A DNA stretch of 64,000 nucleotides from Limnohabitans sp. Rim47 (GTDB lineage: Bacteria; Pseudomonadota; Gammaproteobacteria; Burkholderiales; Burkholderiaceae_C): assembly GCF_001517545.1 (NCBI RefSeq), contig NZ_FBYA01000001.1, positions 282,610 through 346,609 of the forward strand, read 5' to 3'. Made by a program: the position numbers and the translations under genes. Below the pieces are notes generated by a model. It had not been told where the DNA came from. It saw only the letters and a program-made list of their open reading frames with translations, and made no database searches. This document shows, in pieces, positions 32,895 to 43,045 of the stretch (position 1 is its first letter; every line of letters begins with the position of its first letter).

Positions 32895-34004
32895 ATGATC
32901 GTCCTGAAGGCCACCCAAGACAAATTGTTGTCGGTCCTGCAATCCGTGTCCGGCATTGTCGAGCGCCGTCACACACTGCCCGTGTTGGCCAACGTGCTGA
33001 TCCGCAAAACGGGCCACGCCGTGCAGCTGACCACCAGCGATCTGGAAATCCAGATTCGCACCACGGCCGAGATGGAAGGTGACCCGGGCGACTTCACCAC
33101 CACCGTGGGTGCCCGCAAACTCATCGACATCCTGCGCACCATGCCCGCTGACCAAACCGTCAGCCTCGAATCGTCGCAAGCCAAGCTGATCCTGAAAGGC
33201 GGCAAATCCAAGTTCACCTTGCAGACCTTGCCTGCAGAAGACTTTCCGCTGGTTCAAGAAGCCGCCAGCTTTGGACCCGTGTTCAGCGTGCCGCAAAAAA
33301 CCCTCAAGCAATTGCTGGGGCAAGTTTCATTTGCCATGGCTGTGCACGACATCCGTTATTACCTCAACGGCATTTTGTTTGTGGCCGAAGGCAACCGCCT
33401 GAGCCTGGTCGCCACCGACGGCCACCGCCTGGCCTTCACAGCCGCCACGCTCGACGTGGAAGTGCCCACCAAACAAGAAGTCATCTTGCCGCGCAAGACC
33501 GTGCTCGAGTTGCAGCGTTTGCTGTCCGACACCGACGGCGCGATCGACATGCAGTTTGCCAACAACCAAGCCAAGTTCAGTTTTGACGGCATGGAGTTCG
33601 TGACCAAGCTGGTCGAGGGCAAGTTCCCCGACTACAACCGCGTGATCCCCAAAGGCCACAGCAACAACCTGACGCTGGGCCGTCAAGCCCTGTTGTCTTG
33701 CTTGCAGCGCACCGCCATCCTGACCAGCGACAAATTCAAGGGCGTGCGCCTGAACCTCGACCCCGGCAGCCTGCGCGTGGCTTCGACCAACGCTGAACAA
33801 GAAGAAGCGGTAGACGAACTCGACATCGACTACGGTGGCGACAGCATTGAAATCGGCTTCAACGTCACCTACATCATCGATGTGCTCAGCAACATGGGCC
33901 AAGACATGGTCCGCATTGATCTGGCCGATGCCAACAGCTCGGCGCTGATCACGATCCCCGAAAACGATAACTTCAAATACGTGGTGATGCCGATGCGCAT
34001 TTGA
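32895..34004 (+). CDS. dnaN: DNA polymerase III beta sliding clamp
   Basis: 369 residues, normal length. Typical clamp features are MIVLKATQDKLLSVLQSVSG at the start, RRHTLPVLANVLI, FDGMEFVTKLVEGKFPDYNR, and the C-terminal NDNFKYVVMPMRI. The C-terminus carries the hydrophobic pocket for polymerase peptides. The 188-bp dnaA-dnaN interval contains no DnaA box that I could find. Confidence 0.98.
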   Translation: MIVLKATQDKLLSVLQSVSGIVERRHTLPVLANVLIRKTGHAVQLTTSDLEIQIRTTAEMEGDPGDFTTTVGARKLIDILRTMPADQTVSLESSQAKLILKGGKSKFTLQTLPAEDFPLVQEAASFGPVFSVPQKTLKQLLGQVSFAMAVHDIRYYLNGILFVAEGNRLSLVATDGHRLAFTAATLDVEVPTKQEVILPRKTVLELQRLLSDTDGAIDMQFANNQAKFSFDGMEFVTKLVEGKFPDYNRVIPKGHSNNLTLGRQALLSCLQRTAILTSDKFKGVRLNLDPGSLRVASTNAEQEEAVDELDIDYGGDSIEIGFNVTYIIDVLSNMGQDMVRIDLADANSSALITIPENDNFKYVVMPMRI

Positions 34005-34034
34005 GGCCCGAGCCAGCAGGCGATAGACCTTATC

Positions 34035-34060
34035 GAAACCCGCGACCTCTCGCGGGTTTC
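34035..34060 (+). terminator. Strong hairpin between dnaN and gyrB
   Basis: GAAACCCGCGA-CCTC-TCGCGGGTTTC forms an 11-bp perfect stem 30 bp before the gyrB start. The T tract is short (inside the stem end), so it may be a partial terminator or an mRNA processing/stability element. Confidence 0.55.
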
Positions 34061-34089
34061 GGCCATTCAAGCGACAGAGAAAAATTCAC

Positions 34090-36693
<2,604 letters not shown>

Positions 36694-36708
36694 TCGATTA
36701 ATGACCCC

Positions 36709-36739
36709 CATGTTGTCAAAATCATATTTTGGCGACATG
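36709..36739 (+). terminator. 14-bp hairpin after gyrB
   Basis: CATGTTGTCAAAAT pairs with ATTTTGGCGACATG around a 3-base loop (14 bp, two G-U). It lies 16 bp past the gyrB stop but has no T run. It is a terminator without classical tail, or a protein-binding palindrome at the start of the accessory block. Confidence 0.45.
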
Positions 36740-36745
36740 ACAGGG

Positions 36746-36878
36746 TTGACGTGTACTCACCAAGAACATGAGGCTTCTCTCATGTTTGAAAAATTGAATT
36801 ATTGCGACACATTTGCTTGACGTGTCGCTCTTGAGAACATATTCTTCGAACATGTTTCAATAATTAAATTTCAAGTAC
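36746..36878 (+). repeat. Two imperfect 71-bp direct repeats upstream of the first fic gene
   Basis: Copy A starts at 36746 and copy B at 36817. TTGACGTGT recurs 71 bp apart, GAACAT at 36764 and 36835 (71 bp), and CATGTTT at 36781 and 36851 (70 bp). Both end in AATT-rich sequence. Copy A contains a perfect AACATGAG-N6-CTCATGTT inverted repeat (36765-36786). Copy B contains the better promoter. Confidence 0.75.
36817..36845 (+). promoter_or_regulatory. Sigma-70-type promoter of the first fic gene
   Basis: TTGACG, a 17-base spacer and TATTCT (36840-36845) make a near-consensus promoter ending 33 bp before the fic ATG. Copy A of the 71-bp repeat has the same -35 but no good -10. The inverted CATGTT-type sequences overlapping it suggest repression. 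Confidence 0.65.
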
Positions 36879-37994
36879 ATGTACGATATCGAAACCGTTT
36901 GGCAGCCAGACCGGGCGCACAACCAGTTACCGACACTGCCTCCGGGGCACGACCTGGAAAGCAAAGCAGTGCTGCGTGCCTGCATTGCGGCCCGCGTTGC
37001 ATTGGCAGAGTTGAAACAAGCCGCCGAGCTGATCCCCAACCAGACCATGCTCATCAACACGATTCCGCTGTTGGAGGCCAAAGACAGCTCGGAAATCGAA
37101 AACATCGTCACCACCACCGACCAACTGTTTCAACATATGGATGGTGATGGGCAAGCCGATCACGCCACCAAAGAAGCCTTACGTTACCGAACCGCACTGC
37201 ACCATGGCTATCGGTCACTCCGATCCAGGCCCCTGTGCACGGCTACTGCGGTCGAGGTGTGTCGCACCCTCAAAGGTGCAGACATGGATATCCGGCGAAC
37301 ACCCGGCACCCAACTGGCCAACGACCGGACGGGAGAAGTGATCTACACACCGCCGGAAGGGGAAGACCGGTTGCGGACCTTGCTGGCCAACTGGGAACGG
37401 TTTCTGCACAACGAAACCGAACTGGACCCATTGATACGCATGGCCGTTGGGCATTACCAATTTGAAGCCATTCACCCCTTCACGGACGGAAACGGACGCA
37501 CAGGCCGTGTCATCAACATCCTGTTTTTGATCCAGCAAGAGCTGCTGAACCTGCCCATCCTCTATTTGAGTCGGCACATCATCGCGAACAAAGCCGACTA
37601 TTACCGCCTTTTGCTGGAAGTCACGCGGGACCAGGCTTGGGAGCCTTGGGTCTTGTTCATGCTCAAAGCGGTGGAAGAAACATCGCGATGGACCACCGGA
37701 AAGATCGCGGCCATCCGACAATTGGCTGAACACACCACCGAACACATTCGCCTGAGCTTGCCCAAAGTCTACAGCCGCGAGCTGGTGGATGTGATCTTTG
37801 AACAGCCCTACTGCCGAATTGGCAACCTCGTGGACAAGAAGATTGGGCAACGGCAAGCCGCATCGCGGTATTTGAAAGAGCTCGTGGCCTTGGGTGTGCT
37901 GCGCGAGATGACCTATGGGAAAGAAAAGCTCTTCATCCACCCCAAACTGATGCAATTGATCAGCCGCGATAGCAACGAATTTCAAGCGTACTAG
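36879..37994 (+). CDS. Fic domain protein, class II with N-terminal inhibitory helix (fic copy 1)
   Basis: 371 residues. A Fic_N-type region comes first, with inhibitory motif SSEIEN (about 70-75) matching (S/T)xxxE(G/N). The Fic core carries the complete catalytic motif HPFTDGNGRTGR (about 199-210). A winged-helix-like C-terminal part (about 300-371, QPYCRIGNLVDKKIGQRQAA and LVALGVLREMTYG) could bind DNA. Fic proteins usually AMPylate a protein target. Here the inhibitory helix implies self-restraint. It has its own promoter and duplicated operator-like repeats. Its 3' end overlaps the convergent DUF3427 remnant by 4 bp. The target is unknown. Confidence 0.9.
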   Translation: MYDIETVWQPDRAHNQLPTLPPGHDLESKAVLRACIAARVALAELKQAAELIPNQTMLINTIPLLEAKDSSEIENIVTTTDQLFQHMDGDGQADHATKEALRYRTALHHGYRSLRSRPLCTATAVEVCRTLKGADMDIRRTPGTQLANDRTGEVIYTPPEGEDRLRTLLANWERFLHNETELDPLIRMAVGHYQFEAIHPFTDGNGRTGRVINILFLIQQELLNLPILYLSRHIIANKADYYRLLLEVTRDQAWEPWVLFMLKAVEETSRWTTGKIAAIRQLAEHTTEHIRLSLPKVYSRELVDVIFEQPYCRIGNLVDKKIGQRQAASRYLKELVALGVLREMTYGKEKLFIHPKLMQLISRDSNEFQAY

Positions 37995-38383
37995 GCGGTC
38001 AGCCCAAACACAATGCTCATGGGCCTGCTGCCCTGGTGCGACTGGTAGCGCACCCGGCCGTGGTACGTGAACGGTGCGGCCTTGCCAGCGGCCAGCTTGG
38101 TGTCGCGCACAAAGAGATGGATGTCGATGCCTAAAGCGGCGTGACGGATGATTTCGTCGCCGCGCTTGCTGCTCGGGTCGGTGGCGTTCTGGCTTTGCCA
38201 GTGAAAGTGCGTGCCATCGATCCAGTGGTCCATGTATTTGTGCTTGTCAGCCCGGCCTTGTTTGTTGAGCGTGACCAGCAGGATGTGCGCCTTTTTCTGG
38301 GCCAGCACCACATGGCCGACATTCCAATTGCCGGGTTGAATGTATCCCCAAAAAGTGCTGGAGCTATTTTTGCTCCGCGTACC
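37991..38383 (-). pseudogene. Remnant of a DUF3427-type (helicase-associated) protein C-terminus
   Basis: The open frame has no plausible start. It runs from a stop at 38384-38386 to TAG 37991-37993. An internal GTG/ATG would give about 106 residues. The translation SSSTFWGYIQPGNWNVGHVV, then KAHILLVTLNKQG, HFHWQSQNAT, SKRGDEII, IHLFVRDTK and FTYHGRVRYQSHQGSRPMS, reads like the extreme C-terminus of DUF3427 proteins. That domain normally follows a DEAD/DEAH helicase and PLD-type nuclease. Everything upstream is missing. I interpret it as the residue of a deleted restriction or defence gene. Confidence 0.6.
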
Positions 38384-38450
38384 TCACACCGTCATTGAAT
38401 GAGATCGCGTGCGACTTAGGCAACCTAAAGCTTCACCATGCGCGCAGTGC

Positions 38451-39227
38451 TTACAAATAACCAAACCGTTCAGCGTGAGCCGCCAGAAACTTCGGCGCAG
38501 GTCGAAAGCGCTCTGGGAGTGTGATGACCCGCCCATCGCACGCAGCCAAAGTGTCACGTGTGAAGGCATCGGCTGTGGCATCTTTCAAGTCTTTTGACAC
38601 TCTGATCGTCAGGTCGGGCAGAACGGTCATTAGCCCAATGTCATAAGCACGGTCGTGCAGAGCAGACAGACATAAGCCGTTGCTGGGATTCAAGCGGTTT
38701 TTGGCATCCATGCTCCACGGCACGATGTGGCTGGCCACCAGCAACTTGGGCACGCGCAGTCCGCTCATGCAGCAAGTGGCGTTGTAGCTGGCCAAGATGG
38801 CACGTCGAAACCGGGCTTGGTTGACGCGCACCTGAACAATGGCGGTAGTAGTTTTGCCTTCGGCGATTTCGGGCACTTCGTCGATGACGTCCACAAAAGC
38901 AGGGAGGCCGTTTTGTTCAGCATAGGCCGCATAGCAAGTGGATGCTTCTGTGATCACGCTATCACTGGCTCTCAAAAACTCTTGCCAGATCAGCCCGTCG
39001 AGTTTGGACGTATTGCCCATGCCGCGCCGCCCACTTGCCACAATTTGAGGGTCGAGGCTGGCCAGATTCACGAGTTTGAGCGCGACGGCATTGGCAGTGC
39101 GTCCCAGCCACTGTGACAGTTGGATAATTTTGGGTTGACTGCGGTGTAGCTGACCAAATGGCAACTGAAGGTAAATGTGAAATGCGGCCAAAGTCTCTTG
39201 GCGTGTCCAGTCGGTGGATCGTGGCAT
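38451..39227 (-). CDS. HNH endonuclease (putative restriction endonuclease, COG3440-like)
   Basis: 258 residues from ATG 39225-39227, preceded by GGGAGA. The longer frame to 39482 overlaps the upstream gene and is rejected. The N-terminal half (RQETLAAFHIYLQLPFGQLH and IIQLSQWLGRTANAVALKL) is the helical domain typical of these proteins. The C-terminal HNH_2 nuclease domain has CMSGLRVPKLLVASHIVPWS, then NPSNGLCLSALHDRAYDIGL. The His in SHIVPW and the Asn/His of LHDRAYD form the metal site. It is 25 bp downstream of an unknown gene on the same strand. No methyltransferase is nearby, so it would be a modification-dependent or solitary nuclease. Confidence 0.85.
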   Translation of the reverse strand: MPRSTDWTRQETLAAFHIYLQLPFGQLHRSQPKIIQLSQWLGRTANAVALKLVNLASLDPQIVASGRRGMGNTSKLDGLIWQEFLRASDSVITEASTCYAAYAEQNGLPAFVDVIDEVPEIAEGKTTTAIVQVRVNQARFRRAILASYNATCCMSGLRVPKLLVASHIVPWSMDAKNRLNPSNGLCLSALHDRAYDIGLMTVLPDLTIRVSKDLKDATADAFTRDTLAACDGRVITLPERFRPAPKFLAAHAERFGYL

Positions 39228-39252
39228 GAATGGTTCTCCCAGAATGCGGATA

Positions 39253-39675
39253 TTAGCTGTCCTCGTCCCACGGGACCGGTTTTGCTTGCCTGCGCAAATC
39301 ATTGGGCCTGTTGTTTTGGCGAAAGGTGTCGGGTGGCCTGAAGCACTCTTCGGGCGAGACCCAATACACCGTCCAGTCGCCGTACAGCTTGCCGTCAAAG
39401 CACAGCAGGTCGCCATTGATGGCCAAGTCCATGAGCGTGTCGTGGGTGCCTGTGAGCAGTTGGGCATCTGTGGGGCAGACAAATTCCATATTCACCGAAC
39501 AGGCATAGGTGGTGTGAAAGTACCTGAGCGGCCCAATGGTCGGGCCATCAAAGCCCCAGTCGTTCATGGCTTCATTGGGCGTGTCGCGGCCATGAAACAA
39601 GCCCAGATACAAGCCGGGCTTGCTGGGGCGAACGCCATAAATGGGTGTGGTGCTTGGGTCGGGTGCGGTGTGCAT
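39253..39675 (-). CDS. Hypothetical protein, co-transcribed with the HNH nuclease
   Basis: 140 residues with a strong ribosome binding site (GGAGG, 5 bases before the ATG). I do not recognise the family. It has no signal peptide or membrane helix. The N-terminus is PYGVRPSKPGLYLGLFHGR-like (IYGVRPSKPGLYLGLFHGRD), followed by GFDGPTIGPLRYFHTTYACS, VCPTDAQLLTG and FDGKLYGDWTVYWVSPEECF. It is rich in Trp, Tyr and Phe in a pattern of short strands. It precedes the HNH gene by 25 bp, so a partner role (specificity or control) is possible but unproven. Confidence 0.6.
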   Translation of the reverse strand: MHTAPDPSTTPIYGVRPSKPGLYLGLFHGRDTPNEAMNDWGFDGPTIGPLRYFHTTYACSVNMEFVCPTDAQLLTGTHDTLMDLAINGDLLCFDGKLYGDWTVYWVSPEECFRPPDTFRQNNRPNDLRRQAKPVPWDEDS

Positions 39676-39925
39676 GCTGCCTCCAGTGGAAGAAGGCGTT
39701 CAGCATAAAAATTGGCGACGCGTTTGTGCACCAGGGCTTTGCCTGGGTTGACGTGCCAGCATGCGTCCAAATACCTGCCCATGCTTCCTCCCAGACGCGA
39801 CCTGCGCAAAGGCGTGATCGACTCTGTTGTCCTGATGATTTCCACGCGGCAGGTGGGGCAACAAGATCTGGCTTCGGTGCGGGATGGCGTCAATCGATTG
39901 AGCCACGGGCACGAGGCCTGTGGAA

Positions 39926-40981
39926 TCAGGCCCCTCCAAACAAGCTCACGAGCTTGGCCACCTCGGGTGTCATGCCCATGGTCTTGAGCCGAACATGGGG
40001 GTGTGCGGTGGCAAAGACGCGAAAAACTTCATCCACAAAGGCTTGGCCGACGTGGGCCACGCCTTCAAAGTCAAGCACCACGGTCTTGAACTGTGTGGCG
40101 CGGTTCATGACCCATTTGGCTTGCGAGCGCGAGACCAGCTCGCTGCTCAGTTGGGCCAGACGCACCGGGATTTCTGTGGTGTGAAAGGCTTCACCGGGTT
40201 CTGCCTCGCCCACGTTGCTGGCTTCAAAGTATTTGAAATACACATCGTTGCAGGTGCGGGTGCTGTCCACCGCCAGCGACATGCGCACCACGGTTTGCAC
40301 CTGTGACGGCTTCAGAGCGGCGTTCACGTCGATCCAGTCAAAACGGGCCAAGGGGGTGCTGGCCTCGTTGGGGTCAAAACGCAGGCCACACGATTCGATG
40401 ACGAAGCCGTCCATCATGCGGGACGACACAAAAATGCCCATGCCCGAATGGCCTTGGGCAGCCGTGGTGAACTTGCCTTTGGCCAACTCCAAAATGGCCA
40501 AGCGTTCATCAAAAAGGTGTGCCGATCCGGCGATTTTGTAAAAGATCCCTTCGCCGTCATCGGCCACCAACATTTCCAACTGTCCGTCTTGCATGTGCAT
40601 GCCCATGAGCACCTGCAAACCGTTGGAGTGGTCCAGCGCGTTGTTGAGCATTTCGGTGAATGCGGTGTTCACCAGGCTTTTGACGTTGGGCTTGAGGTCG
40701 GTCAGCAGGGGAGCAAGGCGCTGCTCCCAAACGGCCATTTCGCCGCCGCGCTGCAAAATGCTTTCGCGCTGCTGCAAGCCCAGCCAAAAGCGCTTGTTGC
40801 CCAGGCTGTAGGTTTGCCGCGTGCCTGTGCCGTGCCGCTGCAAATAGCCACTGTCGGCCAGCTTCTTGATGCGACGTGACACGGCCACCCGCGTCAGGCC
40901 GGTTTGCTCGGTCGCCACACTGGCCATGGCCCCGCCTTGGGCGGCACAAGCGAGGATGATTGCATCGTTAGGGTCAACCAT
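39926..40981 (-). CDS. Winged-HTH / GHKL ATPase / STAS-like (DUF4325) fusion protein
   Basis: 351 residues from ATG 40979-40981; a TTG at 41032 would add 17 residues. Residues about 1-60 form a MarR-like winged helix (ASVATEQTGLTRVAVSRRIK). Residues about 70-230 form a histidine-kinase-type ATPase: N box AFTEMLNNALDHSNG, G1 VADDGEGIF, G2 GHSGMGIFVSSRM. There is no phosphoacceptor His. The C-terminal 80 residues (KTVVLDFEGVAHVGQAFVDE, then VFRVFATAHPHVRLKTMGMT) match the STAS-like DUF4325 domain. The set resembles an anti-sigma-type switch fused to its own DNA-binding domain. An AT-rich upstream region contains a TACATTGTA palindrome (41011-41019). Confidence 0.8.
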   Translation of the reverse strand: MVDPNDAIILACAAQGGAMASVATEQTGLTRVAVSRRIKKLADSGYLQRHGTGTRQTYSLGNKRFWLGLQQRESILQRGGEMAVWEQRLAPLLTDLKPNVKSLVNTAFTEMLNNALDHSNGLQVLMGMHMQDGQLEMLVADDGEGIFYKIAGSAHLFDERLAILELAKGKFTTAAQGHSGMGIFVSSRMMDGFVIESCGLRFDPNEASTPLARFDWIDVNAALKPSQVQTVVRMSLAVDSTRTCNDVYFKYFEASNVGEAEPGEAFHTTEIPVRLAQLSSELVSRSQAKWVMNRATQFKTVVLDFEGVAHVGQAFVDEVFRVFATAHPHVRLKTMGMTPEVAKLVSLFGGA

Positions 40982-41074
40982 TTGTATCGCTGTATGTGAG
41001 TTTTTATCTTTACATTGTATATATTTAATCAATTTATTGTATTGTTGATGTCAGTTAACGGTCAATTCCCCCCC

Positions 41075-41122
41075 CACCGCCATCACCCCCCACCGCCATC
41101 ACCCCCCACCGCCATCACCCCC
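41075..41122. repeat. 16-bp tandem repeat, three copies, at the phosphoesterase 3' end
   Basis: CACCGCCATCACCCCC occurs three times in a row at 41075, 41091 and 41107, with a further C run on the left. The phosphoesterase stop codon (41083-41085 on the minus strand) lies inside it. Because 16 is not a multiple of 3, gain or loss of a copy changes the protein tail. Confidence 0.9.
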
Positions 41123-41772
41123 CGCAGCCCCACCCCAAAACTCTGAAAGCCTTGCTCAGCCCAGTGGGCGCTGCTGTCAATGCAGTCGTGTTGGTGGCCG
41201 TGCACCGTCATGCGCACGCCCATGCGGCGGGCCAGTGTGTCCAGCGCTTTGAAGCCGTGTTCGTGGTAGCCGGGCGCTTCGTGGGTGATGAGGATGTCGG
41301 CTTGCAGCGCGGCCAGTTGCTCCACCTCGTCGGGGTAGATGCTGGACCAGTGCTTGAGGTGCACGCTGCCTTGCCAGCGGTCTTGGCGCGGGGTGACGCT
41401 GGCGTGCGCTTCGCGGTTGTGAAACCTGGGCGCTTGTGCGTCTTTGGGGTACCACACCGCACCGCGAAACACGCCGCCCAGCCCGCCAATGCGCGTGCCG
41501 CAGGGCAGCGTGATGACGCGCCCATGCAGGCTGCGCTCGGTCAGCTCGGGGTGCCACACATTGGCAAAGTTGTCAGCGTGGTCTGTGTCGTGGTTGCCGT
41601 GGATGAACCAGACGCGATCCCAAATGGCTTTCAGCTCGATGTGCAGCGGCCGTGCCGGCTCCAGATCGCCGAGCAGGATGACGGCACGGGCGTGGGTTTG
41701 CTCGGTCGCATCGATGATGTGCTGCCATTGGCCGTGCGGGTCGCCGCAGAAGAGGATGGGGCCGGGGTGCAT
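41083..41772 (-). CDS. Calcineurin-like metallophosphoesterase, downstream of fic copy 2
   Basis: 229 residues. Metallophosphoesterase motifs are in order: FCGDPHGQW (D-x-H) at residue 8, LLGDLEPARPL (GD), FIHGNHDTDHAD (GNHD), ITHEAPGYHEHG, and VHGHQHDC (GHxH). No signal peptide is present, so it is cytoplasmic. Its start is 7 bp after the stop of the second fic gene, so the two form an operon. It could be a phosphoesterase acting on the Fic product, but this is inference only. The last residues AVGGDGGGG are encoded by a 16-bp tandem repeat and may be variable. Confidence 0.87.
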   Translation of the reverse strand: MHPGPILFCGDPHGQWQHIIDATEQTHARAVILLGDLEPARPLHIELKAIWDRVWFIHGNHDTDHADNFANVWHPELTERSLHGRVITLPCGTRIGGLGGVFRGAVWYPKDAQAPRFHNREAHASVTPRQDRWQGSVHLKHWSSIYPDEVEQLAALQADILITHEAPGYHEHGFKALDTLARRMGVRMTVHGHQHDCIDSSAHWAEQGFQSFGVGLRGVMAVGGDGGGG

Positions 41773-41779
41773 GGGTTGA

Positions 41780-42925
41780 TCAAGTGCTCAGCAATTCCAC
41801 ATAGGTTTGGTAGCTGTAATGACGGTTCTTTTTTTGCCCGGTCTGCTCGACCACGATGCCGAGCTTTTCCAGTGTTTTGACCGCTGCATTGGCTGTGGGG
41901 AACGTGGTTCCCAGTCGTTCGCAGACTTGATCGATGGAAAAAGTGGGCATCAGTGGCAAGAGTTCAAATAGACGAAGACTGGCTGGCGTGATTCTGGGCT
42001 CTTGGAGCAGGCGACGCCGGTCGGTGTTGATCAGGCTGGCCAATGCGACGATGCCACGCTCAGCGGTGTCTGCTGCGCGGGCAACACCTTCCAGGAAAAA
42101 AACCACCCAGCCTTCCCAATCGCCATCCGTGCGGACTGCAGAAAGTCGTCGGTAGTATTCGGTTTGATGCTGCTTGAGGTAGGCGCTCACGTAGACCAAG
42201 GGCTCTGACAACAAGCCCCATTGCTCCATGAGTGCGGCAATCAGCAATCGCCCAATGCGTCCGTTGCCATCCAAAAAGGGGTGAATGGTTTCAAACTGAA
42301 CGTGCACAAGCCCAATGCGCACCAGAGGGGGCAGGGTGGGCCGTGTGTCGTGAATGAAGCGTTCAAGATCGGCCAGCAGGGCGGGTACTTGCGTGGGCGG
42401 CGGGGGGACAAATGCAGCGTTGCCGGGCCGAGTGCCGCCGATCCAGTTTTGAGATTGGCGCAATTCGCCCGGTTGTCGACCTGAGCCACGGGCACCATCC
42501 ATGAGCATGCGGTGGGCTTGCCGCATCAGGCGCACGCTCATGGGTAGGCCGTTGGGGTCCCGCAATGTTTGTTCTGTCCAGCGAAAGGCACGCAGGTAAT
42601 TGGTGACCTCCTCCACATCGTCTGTGTTGCTGACGACCAGCCCCGCCTCTTTGTCAAACAGGTCGACCAGTGTCGCTTGGGTCCCCTCAATCTGGGATGT
42701 GAGCAGAGCCTCTTTGCGGATGGCACTGTAGAGTAACCAGTCGATCGAAGGTACCAAGCCTGCCACCCCTGCCAGACGTGCTAGGGCCAGTTCAGCCGTG
42801 CGGTTGAGTTCTGCATAGCAAGCAGCGTCCAGTTCGGGCTCTGCAGGTGGCAGCGCATGGGGCACAAAAGCGCGCACGCTCTCGCCGAGAGTGGTTGAGG
42901 TGACGTAGGTTCCGGTGACGCGCAT
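41780..42925 (-). CDS. Fic domain protein (fic copy 2)
   Basis: 381 residues. The N-terminal Fic_N-like region has ELNRTAELALARLAGVAGLV and the inhibitory motif TSQIEG (about 75-80). The Fic core has an intact HPFLDGNGRIGR (about 213-224), preceded by RIGLVHVQFETI. After the core, a winged-helix-like end (RLFELLPLMPTFSIDQVCER, TANAAVKTLEKLGIVVEQTG) could bind DNA. It is clearly different from copies 1 and 3. It is the first gene of a two-gene unit with the metallophosphoesterase and is divergent from a 3'-5' exonuclease, with ATATTAAA-type repeats between them. Confidence 0.9.
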   Translation of the reverse strand: MRVTGTYVTSTTLGESVRAFVPHALPPAEPELDAACYAELNRTAELALARLAGVAGLVPSIDWLLYSAIRKEALLTSQIEGTQATLVDLFDKEAGLVVSNTDDVEEVTNYLRAFRWTEQTLRDPNGLPMSVRLMRQAHRMLMDGARGSGRQPGELRQSQNWIGGTRPGNAAFVPPPPTQVPALLADLERFIHDTRPTLPPLVRIGLVHVQFETIHPFLDGNGRIGRLLIAALMEQWGLLSEPLVYVSAYLKQHQTEYYRRLSAVRTDGDWEGWVVFFLEGVARAADTAERGIVALASLINTDRRRLLQEPRITPASLRLFELLPLMPTFSIDQVCERLGTTFPTANAAVKTLEKLGIVVEQTGQKKNRHYSYQTYVELLST

Positions 42926-42931
42926 GGCGAG

Positions 42932-42984
42932 ATATTAAAGGGTGCTTGAATACAGGTCTTTCATATTAAAACCTTCTTTAATAT
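42932..42984. promoter_or_regulatory. Repeated ATATTAAA half-sites between fic copy 2 and the exonuclease
   Basis: ATATTAAA occurs at 42932-42939 and 42963-42970, and its complement TTTAATAT at 42977-42984. The last two form a perfect 8-bp inverted repeat with a 6-base spacer. The sites lie 7-59 bp upstream of the fic start (42925), where a repressor would block transcription. Confidence 0.55.
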
Positions 42985-43045
42985 GGCGCAAGCCTGTGAA
43001 AGCGGGTTTTAATCTGAGACCCGTTTGTGCATCGGCCAACTTACC

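Noticed and set aside
39676..39925. Short frames in the 250-bp interval between the HNH partner gene and the GHKL fusion gene (for example 39700-39939)
   Set aside because: No recognisable domain, no good ribosome binding site, and overlapping alternatives in several frames; I see no supported gene here.
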